DNA of 64,000 nucleotides from Agromyces sp. H66 (lineage in GTDB: Bacteria; Actinomycetota; Actinomycetes; Actinomycetales; Microbacteriaceae). The notes below the pieces were generated by a model. That model searched no databases and was not told where the DNA came from. It saw nothing but the letters and a program-made list of their open reading frames with translations. Every line of letters begins with the position of its first letter. Position 1 is the first letter of the stretch. The DNA is taken from positions 62,001 through 126,000 of the forward strand of contig NZ_SJZG01000005.1 in the NCBI RefSeq assembly GCF_004959775.1. Reading direction: 5' to 3'. The position numbers were made by a program, and so were the translations under genes. Positions 1-14,535 of this stretch are shown piece after piece.

Positions 1-108
1 CTGCTCGACCGGTACGCGGCCGGGCCCGAGCGCACCGAGTGGTGGATCGAGCGGCTCGGGCGGGCGTACGCCGTGCTGGAGGCCGCACGCTCGGGCGTCG
101 CCGACTGA
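1..108 (+). CDS. 3' end of an unidentified gene (partial)
   Basis: The window opens inside a coding frame that reads 35 residues, rich in Arg, Glu and Ala, and ends at a TGA at 106-108. It includes the helical-looking stretch TEWWIERLGRAYAVLEAARS. The codon pattern (G or C in nearly every third position) matches real genes here. Too little remains to assign a family. Confidence 0.55.
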   Translation: MLDRYAAGPERTEWWIERLGRAYAVLEAARSGVAD

Positions 109-232
109 CCCGGGCCGACGGGAATTGCGTGGTCGAGGCATCCGGAACTGCGTGGTTCCCCGTAACGGCCCCGACGGCCCGCCCTCCACGCTGGTGGTAT
201 CACCAACCCGCCAACAACCACAGGAGGATGAA

Positions 233-481
233 ATGGCACTCTTCATGGATGTCCACGACCGGGTCGAGGGGCTCACCGCCGATGCGGTGGCCGGCGCCCA
301 CGCCAAGGACCTCGAGGTCCAGGGCCGCTACGGCGTCGACTACCGCCAGTACTGGTTCGACGAGGGGTCGGGCAAGGTGTTCTGCCTCGTCGACGCCCCC
401 GACGCCGAAGCCGCGGCCCAGGTGCATCGCGAGGCGCACGGGCTGGTCGCCGACCAGCTCGTTCCGGTCCAGGAGGGGTGA
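233..481 (+). CDS. DUF4242 (SCO4226-like) small protein
   Basis: The product has 82 residues. It begins MALFMDVHDRVEG and contains a GVDYRQYWFDEGSGKVFCLV segment, the hallmark of DUF4242 proteins, which fold as a small ferredoxin-like barrel; a Streptomyces member, SCO4226, binds nickel. The ATG at 233 was chosen over the in-frame upstream ATG at 125 because a strong ribosome binding site (AGGAGG, 222-227) sits 5 nt before it and the extra upstream residues do not look like protein. The next gene, a LuxR regulator, starts 62 nt downstream on the same strand. The physiological role of the family is unclear; metal or ligand binding is inferred from the relative. Confidence 0.85.
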   Translation: MALFMDVHDRVEGLTADAVAGAHAKDLEVQGRYGVDYRQYWFDEGSGKVFCLVDAPDAEAAAQVHREAHGLVADQLVPVQEG

Positions 482-543
482 TCCCGGCAGCCGAGATCAC
501 GATTTCGGCCCGAGGATTCCTCGAATCGGGGGATAATCCAGAT

Positions 544-3537
544 ATGGCGATGACCGGTGAGGTCACGACGAATCGCGCCACCAGTCGACAGCTGGTCGGC
601 CGCGAGCGTGAACTCGCGCGGCTGGAGGCCCTGCTCGCCGATGCGACCGCCGACCACTCGGTGCAGACAGTCTTCGTCGAGGGCGAGGCGGGGGTCGGCA
701 AGACACGCACCGTGCAGGAGTTCGCGTCCCGGGCCACGGCCCGGGGCGCGAACGTCCTCGTCGGGCGCTGCGTCGCGTACGGAGAGCAGATCCTGCCGTA
801 CGCGCCGCTCGTGGAGTTGCTCACCGACCTCGTGCGGCGACGCGGCGCCGCGGAGGTCGTCCGGCTCGCCGGACACGCGGCGCCCGAGTTGGCCAGGTGG
901 ATCCCGGCCCTGGCCGATTCCATGCCCGTCCCCGAGCCCACCCGAGCGAGCGCGAGCCTGCTGTTCCGAGCGGTGAGCGCGGTGATCGACGGGCTCGGCG
1001 TCGAAGCTCCCGTGATCGTGATCGTCGAGGACCTGCACTGGGCCGACCGGTCGACGCTCGAACTCATCACGCTCCTCGGCGGCCACCTGCGCGGCGACAC
1101 GTTGCTGGTCTTCACCGTTCGCACCGACGAGCCGCCGCACGACGTCGCGGTGACGCGGTTCATCGCCGAGTCCGGCCGTCGGTCGGGCCGGCACGTCGTG
1201 CTCGGACGCCTGACCCGCGACGAGCAGGCACTGCAGCTCAGCGACATCCTCGGCATCCCGCCGCACCGGGCGCTGCTCGACGACATCTACGGACGAGCCG
1301 AGGGCAATCCGTTCTTCGCCGAGGAACTGCTGGTGCTGGGCTCGGGCGGAGACCTTCCCGCCACCATCCGCGACCTGCTGCTCGCGAGGCTCGAGGAGCT
1401 GGCACCCGCGACGCGGCAGGCATTGCGCGCCGCGTCCGTCATCGGACGCCGGGTGCCGCACCGCCTGCTCGAACACGTCGCCGACGTGCCGGCCCCGGCG
1501 CTCGACGCCGCCCTGCGTCCAGCGGTCGAGCACCACGTGCTGCTCACCGAGACCGGCGACGGCGGCGCGTACGTGTTCCGTCACGCACTCCTCCAGGAGG
1601 CGATCGCCGGAGGGCTCCTCCCCGGCGAGGCGGCCCGACTCCACCGGCGGGTCGCCGAGACGCTGTCCGACCGACCCGAACTCGCGGGCGATCCCGGGTC
1701 GGTGCCCGGCCGGATCGCGCGCCACTGGGACGCGGCCGGCGACGCGCCGCGCGCCCTGACCGCGGCGGTGGACGCCGCCCGGGCGGCCGCCCGCGCGCTG
1801 GCGTTCAGCGAGTCGCTCTCGCATTACGAGCGTGCGGTCACCCTTCTCGACACGTTGCCCGACGAGGACGTGCACCTCGACGCACCCTGCTACAAGGTAC
1901 TGTGGTCGGCCGCCGAGGTCGCGCACCTCGCGGCGTGCCCCGAGCGGGCCGCCGAGCTGGTGCGCCGCGCCATCGCGGCCGTCGACCCCGCCGAGCAGCA
2001 CCACCACGGGTACCTGCACGAGCGTCTCGGACGCTACCTGTGGATGGCCGCCGAAGGCGAGGACGCCCTCGTCGCGTACGAGCGCGCCGTCGAGCTGGTG
2101 CCGGCCGAACCGGTCACCTCGTGGCGGGCCGCCGTGCTCAGCGGCTATTCGCAGGTGCTCATGCTGGCCGGCCGCTTCGAGGAGTCGGCCCCGGTCGCCC
2201 GCCAAGCCATCGCAATCGCCCGGCAGGTGGGAGCCCGGTCGGTCGAAGGTCACGCCCGCAACAACCTCGGGGTCGACCTGTCGTATCTCGGCGAGCTCGA
2301 GGAGGGCATCGCCGAACTCCGAACGGCCCGGCGCATCGCCGAGGAGGAGTTCGAGGACGTCGACGACATCGCCCGCGCCATCGTCAACCTGCACTCCGCG
2401 CTGTACGACGCCGGGCGCATGACCGAGGCGGCGAACGTGGCGATCGACGGGATCGACATCGTGGAGGGTCTTGGCCTGCGGGAGCGCAAGGGCGTCTGGT
2501 GCCGATGCGACGCGGCCGAGGCACTCCTGCAACTCGGCCGCAACACCGAGGCGACGCAGCTCCTCGACGAAGCCGACGCCCTGCAACCGGCCGGCGTCGA
2601 CGCCGTGCGCGTCGACCTCATCCGCGGCCGGCTCCTGTTCCGGCTGGGCGACCTCGACGGCGCTCGCTCCCGACTCGACGCGGCACGGCACGCGGGCGCC
2701 CGGTTGATCGACACCCAGCTGCTCGGGCCGCTCTACGCGACGCTCGTCGAGGTCCTCGCCGCCCAGGGCCGGTTCGACGAGGCGCTGGCGATGGCGGAGC
2801 AGGGGCGGGAGAAGCTCCGTCACGACGAGCACGCCGTCTTCTCGGTGCCGCTGTTCGCCGCGGCCGCGGCTGCCACAGCCGCTGCCGCCTCCGGTTCCGC
2901 AGCGATCGCGACGGATTCGCGCGACTCGCGCGCCGACATCGACGAGGTGCGGAGTTGGGTCGTCCGGTCTGCCGAGGCGCTCTCGCGTTCACGTTCGGTG
3001 AACCCGGTCGCCAGCGCCGACCACGCGGTCGCGCAGTGCGAGCTGACGGATGCCTCGGGCCACGCGGATGCCGAAGCGTGGCTCGCCGCGGCCGAGGGGT
3101 GGCAGGACCTGCAGAACCCGTTCCGCGAGATACAGGCGCGGCTGCGGGCGACGGCGGCGATGCTCGCGAACGGCGGGGATCGGGCGTCGGCCGCCCACGA
3201 GTTGCGCACCGCATGGACGACGGCCGACCGGATCGGTGCTGCGCACCTCCACCGCCTCGCCGAGGACGTGGCGAAGCGGGCCCGGATCACGCTGCGCGAG
3301 GATCCGCCCGACTCGAGCGACGACCCGTATCACCTCACCCGCCGCGAGCGCGATGTGCTCGCCCTCGTCGCGGAGGGGCTGACGGATCGGGCCATCGGAG
3401 ACCGGCTCTTCATCAGCCACCGCACGGTGGAGCGGCACGTGTCCAACCTGCTCGCGAAGCTGGGCGCCGCCCGGCGCTCCGAGCTCACGGCCATCGCCCA
3501 CCGTGCGGGACTCGCCGACCGCGAGCCCGTGGGGTGA
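544..3537 (+). CDS. large ATP-binding LuxR-family (LAL/MalT-like) regulator
   Basis: This 997-residue protein has the three-part layout of LAL-type activators. An AAA/AAA_16 ATPase lies at the N-terminus, with Walker A GEAGVGKT at about residues 47-54 and Walker B VIVIVEDLHWAD near 158. A long alpha-helical TPR-like region fills the middle, and a LuxR/GerE helix-turn-helix covers about residues 931-990 (LTRRERDVLALVAEG ... HRTVERHVSNLL). Such proteins use ATP and inducer binding to activate transcription. The start is placed at ATG 544; a GTG at 478 is in frame but would overlap the preceding gene and add unlikely sequence. The gene faces the pullulanase gene convergently. A MalT-like role in polysaccharide use is tempting but only inferred, because the pullulanase promoter carries LacI-type sites instead. 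Confidence 0.88.
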   Translation: MAMTGEVTTNRATSRQLVGRERELARLEALLADATADHSVQTVFVEGEAGVGKTRTVQEFASRATARGANVLVGRCVAYGEQILPYAPLVELLTDLVRRRGAAEVVRLAGHAAPELARWIPALADSMPVPEPTRASASLLFRAVSAVIDGLGVEAPVIVIVEDLHWADRSTLELITLLGGHLRGDTLLVFTVRTDEPPHDVAVTRFIAESGRRSGRHVVLGRLTRDEQALQLSDILGIPPHRALLDDIYGRAEGNPFFAEELLVLGSGGDLPATIRDLLLARLEELAPATRQALRAASVIGRRVPHRLLEHVADVPAPALDAALRPAVEHHVLLTETGDGGAYVFRHALLQEAIAGGLLPGEAARLHRRVAETLSDRPELAGDPGSVPGRIARHWDAAGDAPRALTAAVDAARAAARALAFSESLSHYERAVTLLDTLPDEDVHLDAPCYKVLWSAAEVAHLAACPERAAELVRRAIAAVDPAEQHHHGYLHERLGRYLWMAAEGEDALVAYERAVELVPAEPVTSWRAAVLSGYSQVLMLAGRFEESAPVARQAIAIARQVGARSVEGHARNNLGVDLSYLGELEEGIAELRTARRIAEEEFEDVDDIARAIVNLHSALYDAGRMTEAANVAIDGIDIVEGLGLRERKGVWCRCDAAEALLQLGRNTEATQLLDEADALQPAGVDAVRVDLIRGRLLFRLGDLDGARSRLDAARHAGARLIDTQLLGPLYATLVEVLAAQGRFDEALAMAEQGREKLRHDEHAVFSVPLFAAAAAATAAAASGSAAIATDSRDSRADIDEVRSWVVRSAEALSRSRSVNPVASADHAVAQCELTDASGHADAEAWLAAAEGWQDLQNPFREIQARLRATAAMLANGGDRASAAHELRTAWTTADRIGAAHLHRLAEDVAKRARITLREDPPDSSDDPYHLTRRERDVLALVAEGLTDRAIGDRLFISHRTVERHVSNLLAKLGAARRSELTAIAHRAGLADREPVG

Positions 3538-3592
3538 GGGGGCACCCGCGACGGGCACCCGTGGGGTGAGGGGGCACTCCCCACCCCACGGG
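3526..3592. terminator. duplicated stop-codon segment with long hairpin between convergent genes
   Basis: A 20-bp segment (CCCGTGGGGTGAGGGGGCAC) that includes the LuxR stop codon at 3526-3545 is repeated exactly at 3558-3577. The second copy pairs with CACCCCACGGG at 3582-3592 to give an 11-bp perfect stem around a 13-nt loop. The hairpin lies between two convergent genes and may act as a two-way terminator, although no T-tract follows it on either strand. Confidence 0.5.
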
Positions 3593-3599
3593 CGGCGCG

Positions 3600-9632
<6,033 letters not shown>

Positions 9633-9708
9633 CCTTGACTCCCCGATTTCCGGCACGACCGCGTGCCACCGACGTTGCTCGTGACCGTAGCAGCGCCCGT
9701 CGCATGAA

Positions 9709-9722
9709 TGCAAGCGCTTACA
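9709..9722. promoter_or_regulatory. LacI/cre-type operator 1
   Basis: TGCAAGCGCTTACA matches the classical cre consensus TGNAANCGNTNNCA at every fixed position and has a palindromic AAGCGCTT core. It lies 77 bp upstream of the pullulanase start. Binding by a maltose-responsive or catabolite LacI-family repressor is inferred. Confidence 0.6.
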
Positions 9723-9773
9723 GGTGGGAGGCGGTGAAATGGCGCACGTCGGACTCCGTGGAGCCGCACGTTG

Positions 9774-9787
9774 TGGAAACGCTCTCA
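9774..9787. promoter_or_regulatory. LacI/cre-type operator 2
   Basis: TGGAAACGCTCTCA also fits TGNAANCGNTNNCA exactly, 65 bp from the first site. That is close to six helical turns, so a looped or cooperative repressor arrangement is possible. It also sits only 37 bp before the divergent epoxide hydrolase start and could affect that gene too. Confidence 0.5.
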
Positions 9788-9823
9788 ATCGTCCTCGATC
9801 GTGGGCGCGCGCGATAATCGAAC

Positions 9824-10960
9824 ATGGCCAGCGCTCACCGCTCCGCCCCGATCCACGTCGCCGAGGACGAGCTCGCCGAGCTTCGCGAGCGCCTCCGCCG
9901 CACGAGGTGGCCGGAGCCGCTTCCGGCGGAGCCCTGGGCGGCCGGCACCGATCTCACGGCCCTCCGCGACCTCTGCCGCGTCTGGGCGGAGGCGTACGAC
10001 TGGCGTCCGCACGAGGAGTGGCTGAACGGCCTCGACCCGATCGCGGTGCCGGTCGACGGCGTCGACCTGCACGTCTTCCGCGCGCCGTCGGGCAGGGCCG
10101 ACGCGATCCCGCTGCTGCTCATCCACGGGTGGCCCGGCTCGATCGTCGAGTTCCGCCACGTCATCGAGCCGCTAACGAACCCGGCTGCTGGTCAGGCGGG
10201 ATTCGACCTGATCATGCCGTCGCTGCCGGGCTTCGGCTTCGGCGGCAAGCCCGCCGAGCCCGGCTGGGGCGTCACTCGCATCGCCGAGGCGCTGCATACC
10301 CTCATGGTCACCGAGCTCGGCCACGCACGCTACGGCGTCGCCGGAGGCGACTGGGGCGCGATCATCGGCTCGCGGCTCGCACAGCTCCACGCCGACGCCG
10401 TGATCGGCTTCCACACCAACCTGCCGCTGCTCGGCGTGCACCGGAACGCCTCATGGGCCGACGGCGCCGACGAGCACGAGCGCGAGCTCCTCGCACGCTG
10501 GGACGAGACGGATGCCACCGGCCGCGGGTACGCCCAACTCCAGTCGACGAAGCCGCAGTCGCTCGCGGTGGCGCAGACCGACTCCCCCGCGGGCCTCGCC
10601 GCCTGGATCCTCGAGAAGTTCGAGGCGTGGAGCGACGGCGGGCTCAGCGCGTTCTCCACCGACGACCTGCTGACGAACCTGATGTTCTACTGGATCCCGC
10701 GCTCGGTCGCGTCGTCGTCGATGATCTACTACGAGTCGCGGCTCGACCCCGAGGGGCGCGTGCACCCCGTTCCGGAGGTGCCGACCGCGGCGGCCGTGTT
10801 CCCGGCCGAGATCAATCCGGCGACGAGGCGTTGGGTCGAGCCGAACTACCGTCTGGTGCGCTATACCGAGCTGCGGCGCGGAGGGCACTTCGCGGCGCTC
10901 GAGCAGCCCGGGCTGTACGCCCGCGACCTCGGCGAGTTCTTCGCGGGCCTCGGCCACTGA
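9824..10960 (+). CDS. epoxide hydrolase, alpha/beta-hydrolase fold with EHN domain
   Basis: The 378-residue protein starts with the N-terminal lid-region domain typical of microsomal-type epoxide hydrolases (EHN, about residues 5-110: ELRERLRRTRWPEP). The alpha/beta-hydrolase core follows. HGWPGS near residue 101 is the oxyanion-hole HGxP motif, GGDWGA near 174-179 carries the probable nucleophile Asp, and GGHFAALEQP near 352 supplies the catalytic His. The enzyme would open epoxides to diols in the cytosol; the substrate is unknown. GATAAT at 9813-9818 and the lack of a ribosome binding site suggest a leaderless mRNA starting at the ATG. The gene is divergent from the pullulanase. A 16-bp segment including its stop codon is imperfectly duplicated (10955-10970 and 10975-10990). 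Confidence 0.9.
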   Translation: MASAHRSAPIHVAEDELAELRERLRRTRWPEPLPAEPWAAGTDLTALRDLCRVWAEAYDWRPHEEWLNGLDPIAVPVDGVDLHVFRAPSGRADAIPLLLIHGWPGSIVEFRHVIEPLTNPAAGQAGFDLIMPSLPGFGFGGKPAEPGWGVTRIAEALHTLMVTELGHARYGVAGGDWGAIIGSRLAQLHADAVIGFHTNLPLLGVHRNASWADGADEHERELLARWDETDATGRGYAQLQSTKPQSLAVAQTDSPAGLAAWILEKFEAWSDGGLSAFSTDDLLTNLMFYWIPRSVASSSMIYYESRLDPEGRVHPVPEVPTAAAVFPAEINPATRRWVEPNYRLVRYTELRRGGHFAALEQPGLYARDLGEFFAGLGH

Positions 10961-11043
10961 GCACGGACGCAGGGCACTGAGCACGGGCGCCGGGTTCTGT
11001 CACGGGGTCGACCGCAACGCCCGCGCCGTGGTTTGATGCCCCC

Positions 11044-11562
11044 ATGTCCACACTCGTGCTCACCGTCATCGGAGACGACCGGGCCGGATTCGTCGAGACG
11101 CTCGCCGAGGTCATCACCGCCCACGGCGGGAACTGGGAGCAGAGCCGGATGGCCGAGCTCGCCGGCCAGTTCGCGGGGATCGTGGTGGTGACCGTGCCGA
11201 GCGAGCGCGCCGACGAACTCCGGGCCGCGCTCGACGGGCTCGAGGGGCTCATGGACGTGACCGCGCATCCGGGCGTCGAGGAGCCGGCGCCGCCCGAGAC
11301 GTGGTCGCACCTGAGCATCGACCTCATCGGCAGCGACCACCCGGGCATCGTCCGGGACGTGTCGGCGGCCCTCGCGCGGCACGGACTCAGTATCGAGTCC
11401 ATGGCGACCGAGCGCCGTGATGCCCCGATGTCGGGAGGTCGGCTGTTCGAGGCGCACCTGCTCGTGCGCGTGCCTCCCGACGTCGACCCGGCCGACGTGC
11501 GCGACGACCTCGATCGCGCCGCCGGCGAGCTGTTCGTCGACCTCACGGTCGGCGAGGCCTGA
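11044..11562 (+). CDS. double ACT-domain protein (GcvR-like)
   Basis: The 172-residue protein is made of two ACT domains, about residues 4-75 and 92-165. Each opens with a beta strand and the D(R/H)(A/P)G turn typical of amino-acid-binding ACT folds (GDDRAGFVETL, GSDHPGIVRDV). This layout matches GcvR-type regulators and related stand-alone ACT proteins, which sense amino acids and modulate partners rather than catalyse reactions. TTTGAT at 11032-11037, 6 nt before the ATG, and the absence of a ribosome binding site suggest leaderless expression. It faces the next small gene convergently, with 22 bp between stops. Which amino acid it senses cannot be told from the sequence. Confidence 0.82.
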   Translation: MSTLVLTVIGDDRAGFVETLAEVITAHGGNWEQSRMAELAGQFAGIVVVTVPSERADELRAALDGLEGLMDVTAHPGVEEPAPPETWSHLSIDLIGSDHPGIVRDVSAALARHGLSIESMATERRDAPMSGGRLFEAHLLVRVPPDVDPADVRDDLDRAAGELFVDLTVGEA

Positions 11563-11584
11563 GCGCCGCATCGACGCTCAGGCG

Positions 11585-11815
11585 TCAGAGGTTGCGGGCG
11601 AGCATGAGGTCGCGCTGGAGCTCGGTGCGCAGACGGTCGGCCTCGCGCCGACGTTCGTGCAGTTCGGCGAGTTGCTCGCGACTGCCGCGCCGCTCCGCCC
11701 TCCTGCTCCACGCCACGAGCGCCAGCCCGGCACGAAGCGAGATGCGCTCGATGAACGAGGCGTCTCGGTGCGGTACGACCGGCACCGAGCCGGTCGCGAT
11801 GAGTGGGGTGGGCAT
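11585..11815 (-). CDS. small basic coiled-coil hypothetical protein
   Basis: The product has 76 residues. A short hydrophobic stretch (LRAGLALVAW) is followed by a charged, probably coiled-coil C-terminal half rich in Arg and Glu (SREQLAELHERRREADRLRT). A good ribosome binding site (AGGAG) precedes the ATG. It resembles short actinobacterial proteins of unknown function. It lies downstream of the LuxR gene on the same strand, with a 116-bp gap. Confidence 0.65.
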   Translation of the reverse strand: MPTPLIATGSVPVVPHRDASFIERISLRAGLALVAWSRRAERRGSREQLAELHERRREADRLRTELQRDLMLARNL

Positions 11816-11931
11816 GATGACTCCTGGGATTCGTGTGCTGACCCGTTCCGGGGCCTGACTCTGTTCTACGCCGACCCACTGTCGCCCGACATCCGGGGAC
11901 CTACGGAGATCTCACCGACCGACTACCGAGA

Positions 11932-14493
11932 TCACGCAAGCACCTCGCCCGCCATTCGCGCAGCCTCATGCCGCGACGAGACGCCCAGCTTCGCGAGGAT
12001 CGCGGCCACGTGGGTGTCGACCGTGCGGACCGAGAGCACGAGCCGTTCGGCGATCTCGGCGTTGGTGCGTCCCTCGGCGAGAAGCCGCAGCACGTCGACC
12101 TGACGCCCGGTGAGACCGGCCGGGTTTCGCCGGGTGGGCGTCGACGGACCACGCGGGATGCTCCGTACGCCCCGGTCGCGCAGGGCGCTCCGCACGCGTC
12201 GGGCGAGCGGCACTGCTCCGATGCGGTCGAGGATGGCCAGGGCTGCCAGCAGGTCGGCCTCGTGGGGGCTCTCGGCCAGCGCGGATGCCTCGTGGTAGGG
12301 ACATCCGATCGATCGCCACAGCTCGGCCGCACGTCGCCACTCGCCGCGCGCCTGCACCGCGAACGGGTGATCGCCCTCGGGCGCCTCGACCGGTTCGCCC
12401 GCCCGCCGGAGCAGCGATGCGAGTTCGGCCTGCAGGCTCAGCGCCCGCCGTCGCACCGCCTCGTCGTACGCCGGACGGGCGACGGCTCGAGCCTCGGCGG
12501 GGTCGCCGCGCAGCAGCGCGGCCTCGGCGCGGGCCGCGGCGACGGGGCCGGTGCGTTGCAGGTCGCCGAGCCGATCGGCGACGCGGCGCGCCTCCTCGAG
12601 CGTCGCCTCGGCACCGGGGTCGCCGCGCCGGAGCTGCACCAGTCCGATCACGACGAGGGCGGCCGCCTGCGAATGCGGCAGCGCATCTCCGGGCATCCCG
12701 GTCGCGGCGAGGGCGGCATCCCACTGGCTCCTGGCGAGGTGCAGTCGCCCGCGCTCGACCTGCTGGTAGATCCACAGCCCCACGACCTCGGTGCGTTCCG
12801 AGAACTCGAGGGCCGGAGCCAGGTACCGCTCGGCGAGGTCGAGCCGATACTGGTCGAGCAGACTCCAGACGAGGTTCACGTGGGCACGGGCGGCGTCGTC
12901 GGTGAAGTTGCCGGCGACGGCCACCTCCGCCGCCTCGAGGAGTTCCCCCATGCCCTCGTCGCGGTTCTGGAACAGGTGCGCGGTGCCGAGGTTGGTGAGG
13001 GCATGCGAGAGCGCGCGACGTTCGCCGGCCTCGCGGGCGAGCGATTCTGCACGCGTGGCCAGTTCGATGGTGCGCGGCAGGTCGTGGGCGAGCATCGCCA
13101 GCTGCGCCTCATTGCTCACCGCGAGGGCGAGCAGCCCACGATCGTGCGAGTCGGCGAGCACGACGGATGCCTCGGCAGCGGCCTCCTCGGCCTCGGGGCG
13201 GTGACCCACGAGCCACTCGAACCTCGAGAGCCAGCGCAGGCCCTCGCCGAGTGCCGTGCGGTCACCCTGCTCACGACGGAGGCCCACGGCCTCGAGCTGC
13301 GATGCGACCGCCTCTGGCCCGCTCCCGAGCGTGTACGCCTCGATGGCCGAGGCCTGCAGCAGCTCCGCGCGCTCGGCATCGTCGTACCGGTCGGCGTGGG
13401 CGAGCGCGGCGCGGTAGTGCGCCGCCGCCTGCCGGTGCGCCCCGCTCACGGACGCGTCGCGGGCAGCCCGCGGCGCCCAACGCACGACCGCGTCGATGTC
13501 GCCGGCCTCGGCGGCATGGGACGCGATCCGGCCCGGGTCGGCGCCGAGGTCGACGAGGATCTCGAGCACCCGGGCGTTGAGCTCGATGCGGCGCGAAGCG
13601 GGAAGGGAGTCGACCACGGCACGGCGCGTCAGCTCGTGCCGGAACTGCACGCCATCGGGCCGCACCGTGAGGAGGCCGCCCTCCTCGGCGGCGCTCAGGG
13701 CGCCCGGCCCTCCGGGAACGAGGCGAGCCAGCTCCGCCGGGCCGACGGCGGACGGCACGACCGCGAGCTGCTCGACGAGCTCCTGGGTGGCGGGATCGAG
13801 GCGGCGCAGACGCGCCGCGACGGCGTCGACCACGGTCGGCGGCACGACTGCCGCATCGGCGGTCGCGACGAGTTCGCCCACGAAGTACGGGTTGCCGCCG
13901 GTCAGGGCGAACACTCGCTCGGCGTCGAGGCCGCGAGGAGCGGTGAGCATGCCGACCGCGTCCGGCGACAGTCGCCGCAGCGCGAGATGGTGCACGTTGG
14001 TGCGCAGGTCGCCCAGCAGCCGCGCGAGCGGATGCCCGCGGTCGAGCTCGTCGTCCCGGTACGTGAGCACGAGTGCCGCGGGAAGGGCGTCGATGCGTCG
14101 CGCGAGGAATCGGAGCGCATCGAGCGTCGCCTCGTCGGACCAGTGCGCGTCCTCGACGACGAGGACGGTGCCGCGTGACGAGGCGAGTTCCTCGTGCAGC
14201 GCCGCGAAGACCTCCTCTCGGTCGCCCGCACGGAGCGCATCGCCGAGGCGCGCACCGACGAACGGCGTGAGGTCGCGCAGCGGCCCGAGCGTACGCGGCG
14301 TCGAGAGCGCGTCGCAGGCGCCCACCAGCACGCGGCATCCCGCCGGCGGCTGGTCGCGCATGGCGCCCACGAGGCTCGACTTGCCGATGCCCGCCTCACC
14401 GTGCACGAGCACGACGGAGCCTCGCCCGCCGGCGGCCGCACTCGCTGCCTCGCCGAGCGCGGCGAGTTCGGGCTCACGCTCGAGCAGCCTCAT
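11932..14493 (-). CDS. large ATP-binding LuxR-family (LAL) regulator
   Basis: This 853-residue protein is a second LAL-type regulator. An N-terminal AAA_16 ATPase carries Walker A GEAGIGKS at about residues 32-39 and Walker B VLVVEDAHWSDE. A helical TPR-like middle follows. The C-terminal 60 residues are a LuxR helix-turn-helix (LTGRQVDVLRLLAEG ... RTVDTHVAAIL). It has the same plan as the regulator at 544-3537 but only modest similarity, so the two are probably not recent duplicates. The gene begins 42 bp after the end of the cytochrome c maturation operon on the same strand, and read-through is possible. Its targets are unknown. Confidence 0.88.
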   Translation of the reverse strand: MRLLEREPELAALGEAASAAAGGRGSVVLVHGEAGIGKSSLVGAMRDQPPAGCRVLVGACDALSTPRTLGPLRDLTPFVGARLGDALRAGDREEVFAALHEELASSRGTVLVVEDAHWSDEATLDALRFLARRIDALPAALVLTYRDDELDRGHPLARLLGDLRTNVHHLALRRLSPDAVGMLTAPRGLDAERVFALTGGNPYFVGELVATADAAVVPPTVVDAVAARLRRLDPATQELVEQLAVVPSAVGPAELARLVPGGPGALSAAEEGGLLTVRPDGVQFRHELTRRAVVDSLPASRRIELNARVLEILVDLGADPGRIASHAAEAGDIDAVVRWAPRAARDASVSGAHRQAAAHYRAALAHADRYDDAERAELLQASAIEAYTLGSGPEAVASQLEAVGLRREQGDRTALGEGLRWLSRFEWLVGHRPEAEEAAAEASVVLADSHDRGLLALAVSNEAQLAMLAHDLPRTIELATRAESLAREAGERRALSHALTNLGTAHLFQNRDEGMGELLEAAEVAVAGNFTDDAARAHVNLVWSLLDQYRLDLAERYLAPALEFSERTEVVGLWIYQQVERGRLHLARSQWDAALAATGMPGDALPHSQAAALVVIGLVQLRRGDPGAEATLEEARRVADRLGDLQRTGPVAAARAEAALLRGDPAEARAVARPAYDEAVRRRALSLQAELASLLRRAGEPVEAPEGDHPFAVQARGEWRRAAELWRSIGCPYHEASALAESPHEADLLAALAILDRIGAVPLARRVRSALRDRGVRSIPRGPSTPTRRNPAGLTGRQVDVLRLLAEGRTNAEIAERLVLSVRTVDTHVAAILAKLGVSSRHEAARMAGEVLA

Positions 14494-14535
14494 AGTGCGA
14501 TGGTGGCCGCTCGCGAGCGTGAGCGCAACGCGGGA

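Larger units (their letters stand above)
9633..9823. promoter_or_regulatory. divergent promoter region, pullulanase / epoxide hydrolase
   Basis: These 191 bases separate divergent genes. They hold two cre-like 14-mers, annotated separately, and a GATAAT hexamer at 9813-9818 ending 5 nt before the epoxide hydrolase ATG. That spacing fits a leaderless transcript for the hydrolase. The pullulanase promoter itself was not resolved. Confidence 0.5.
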
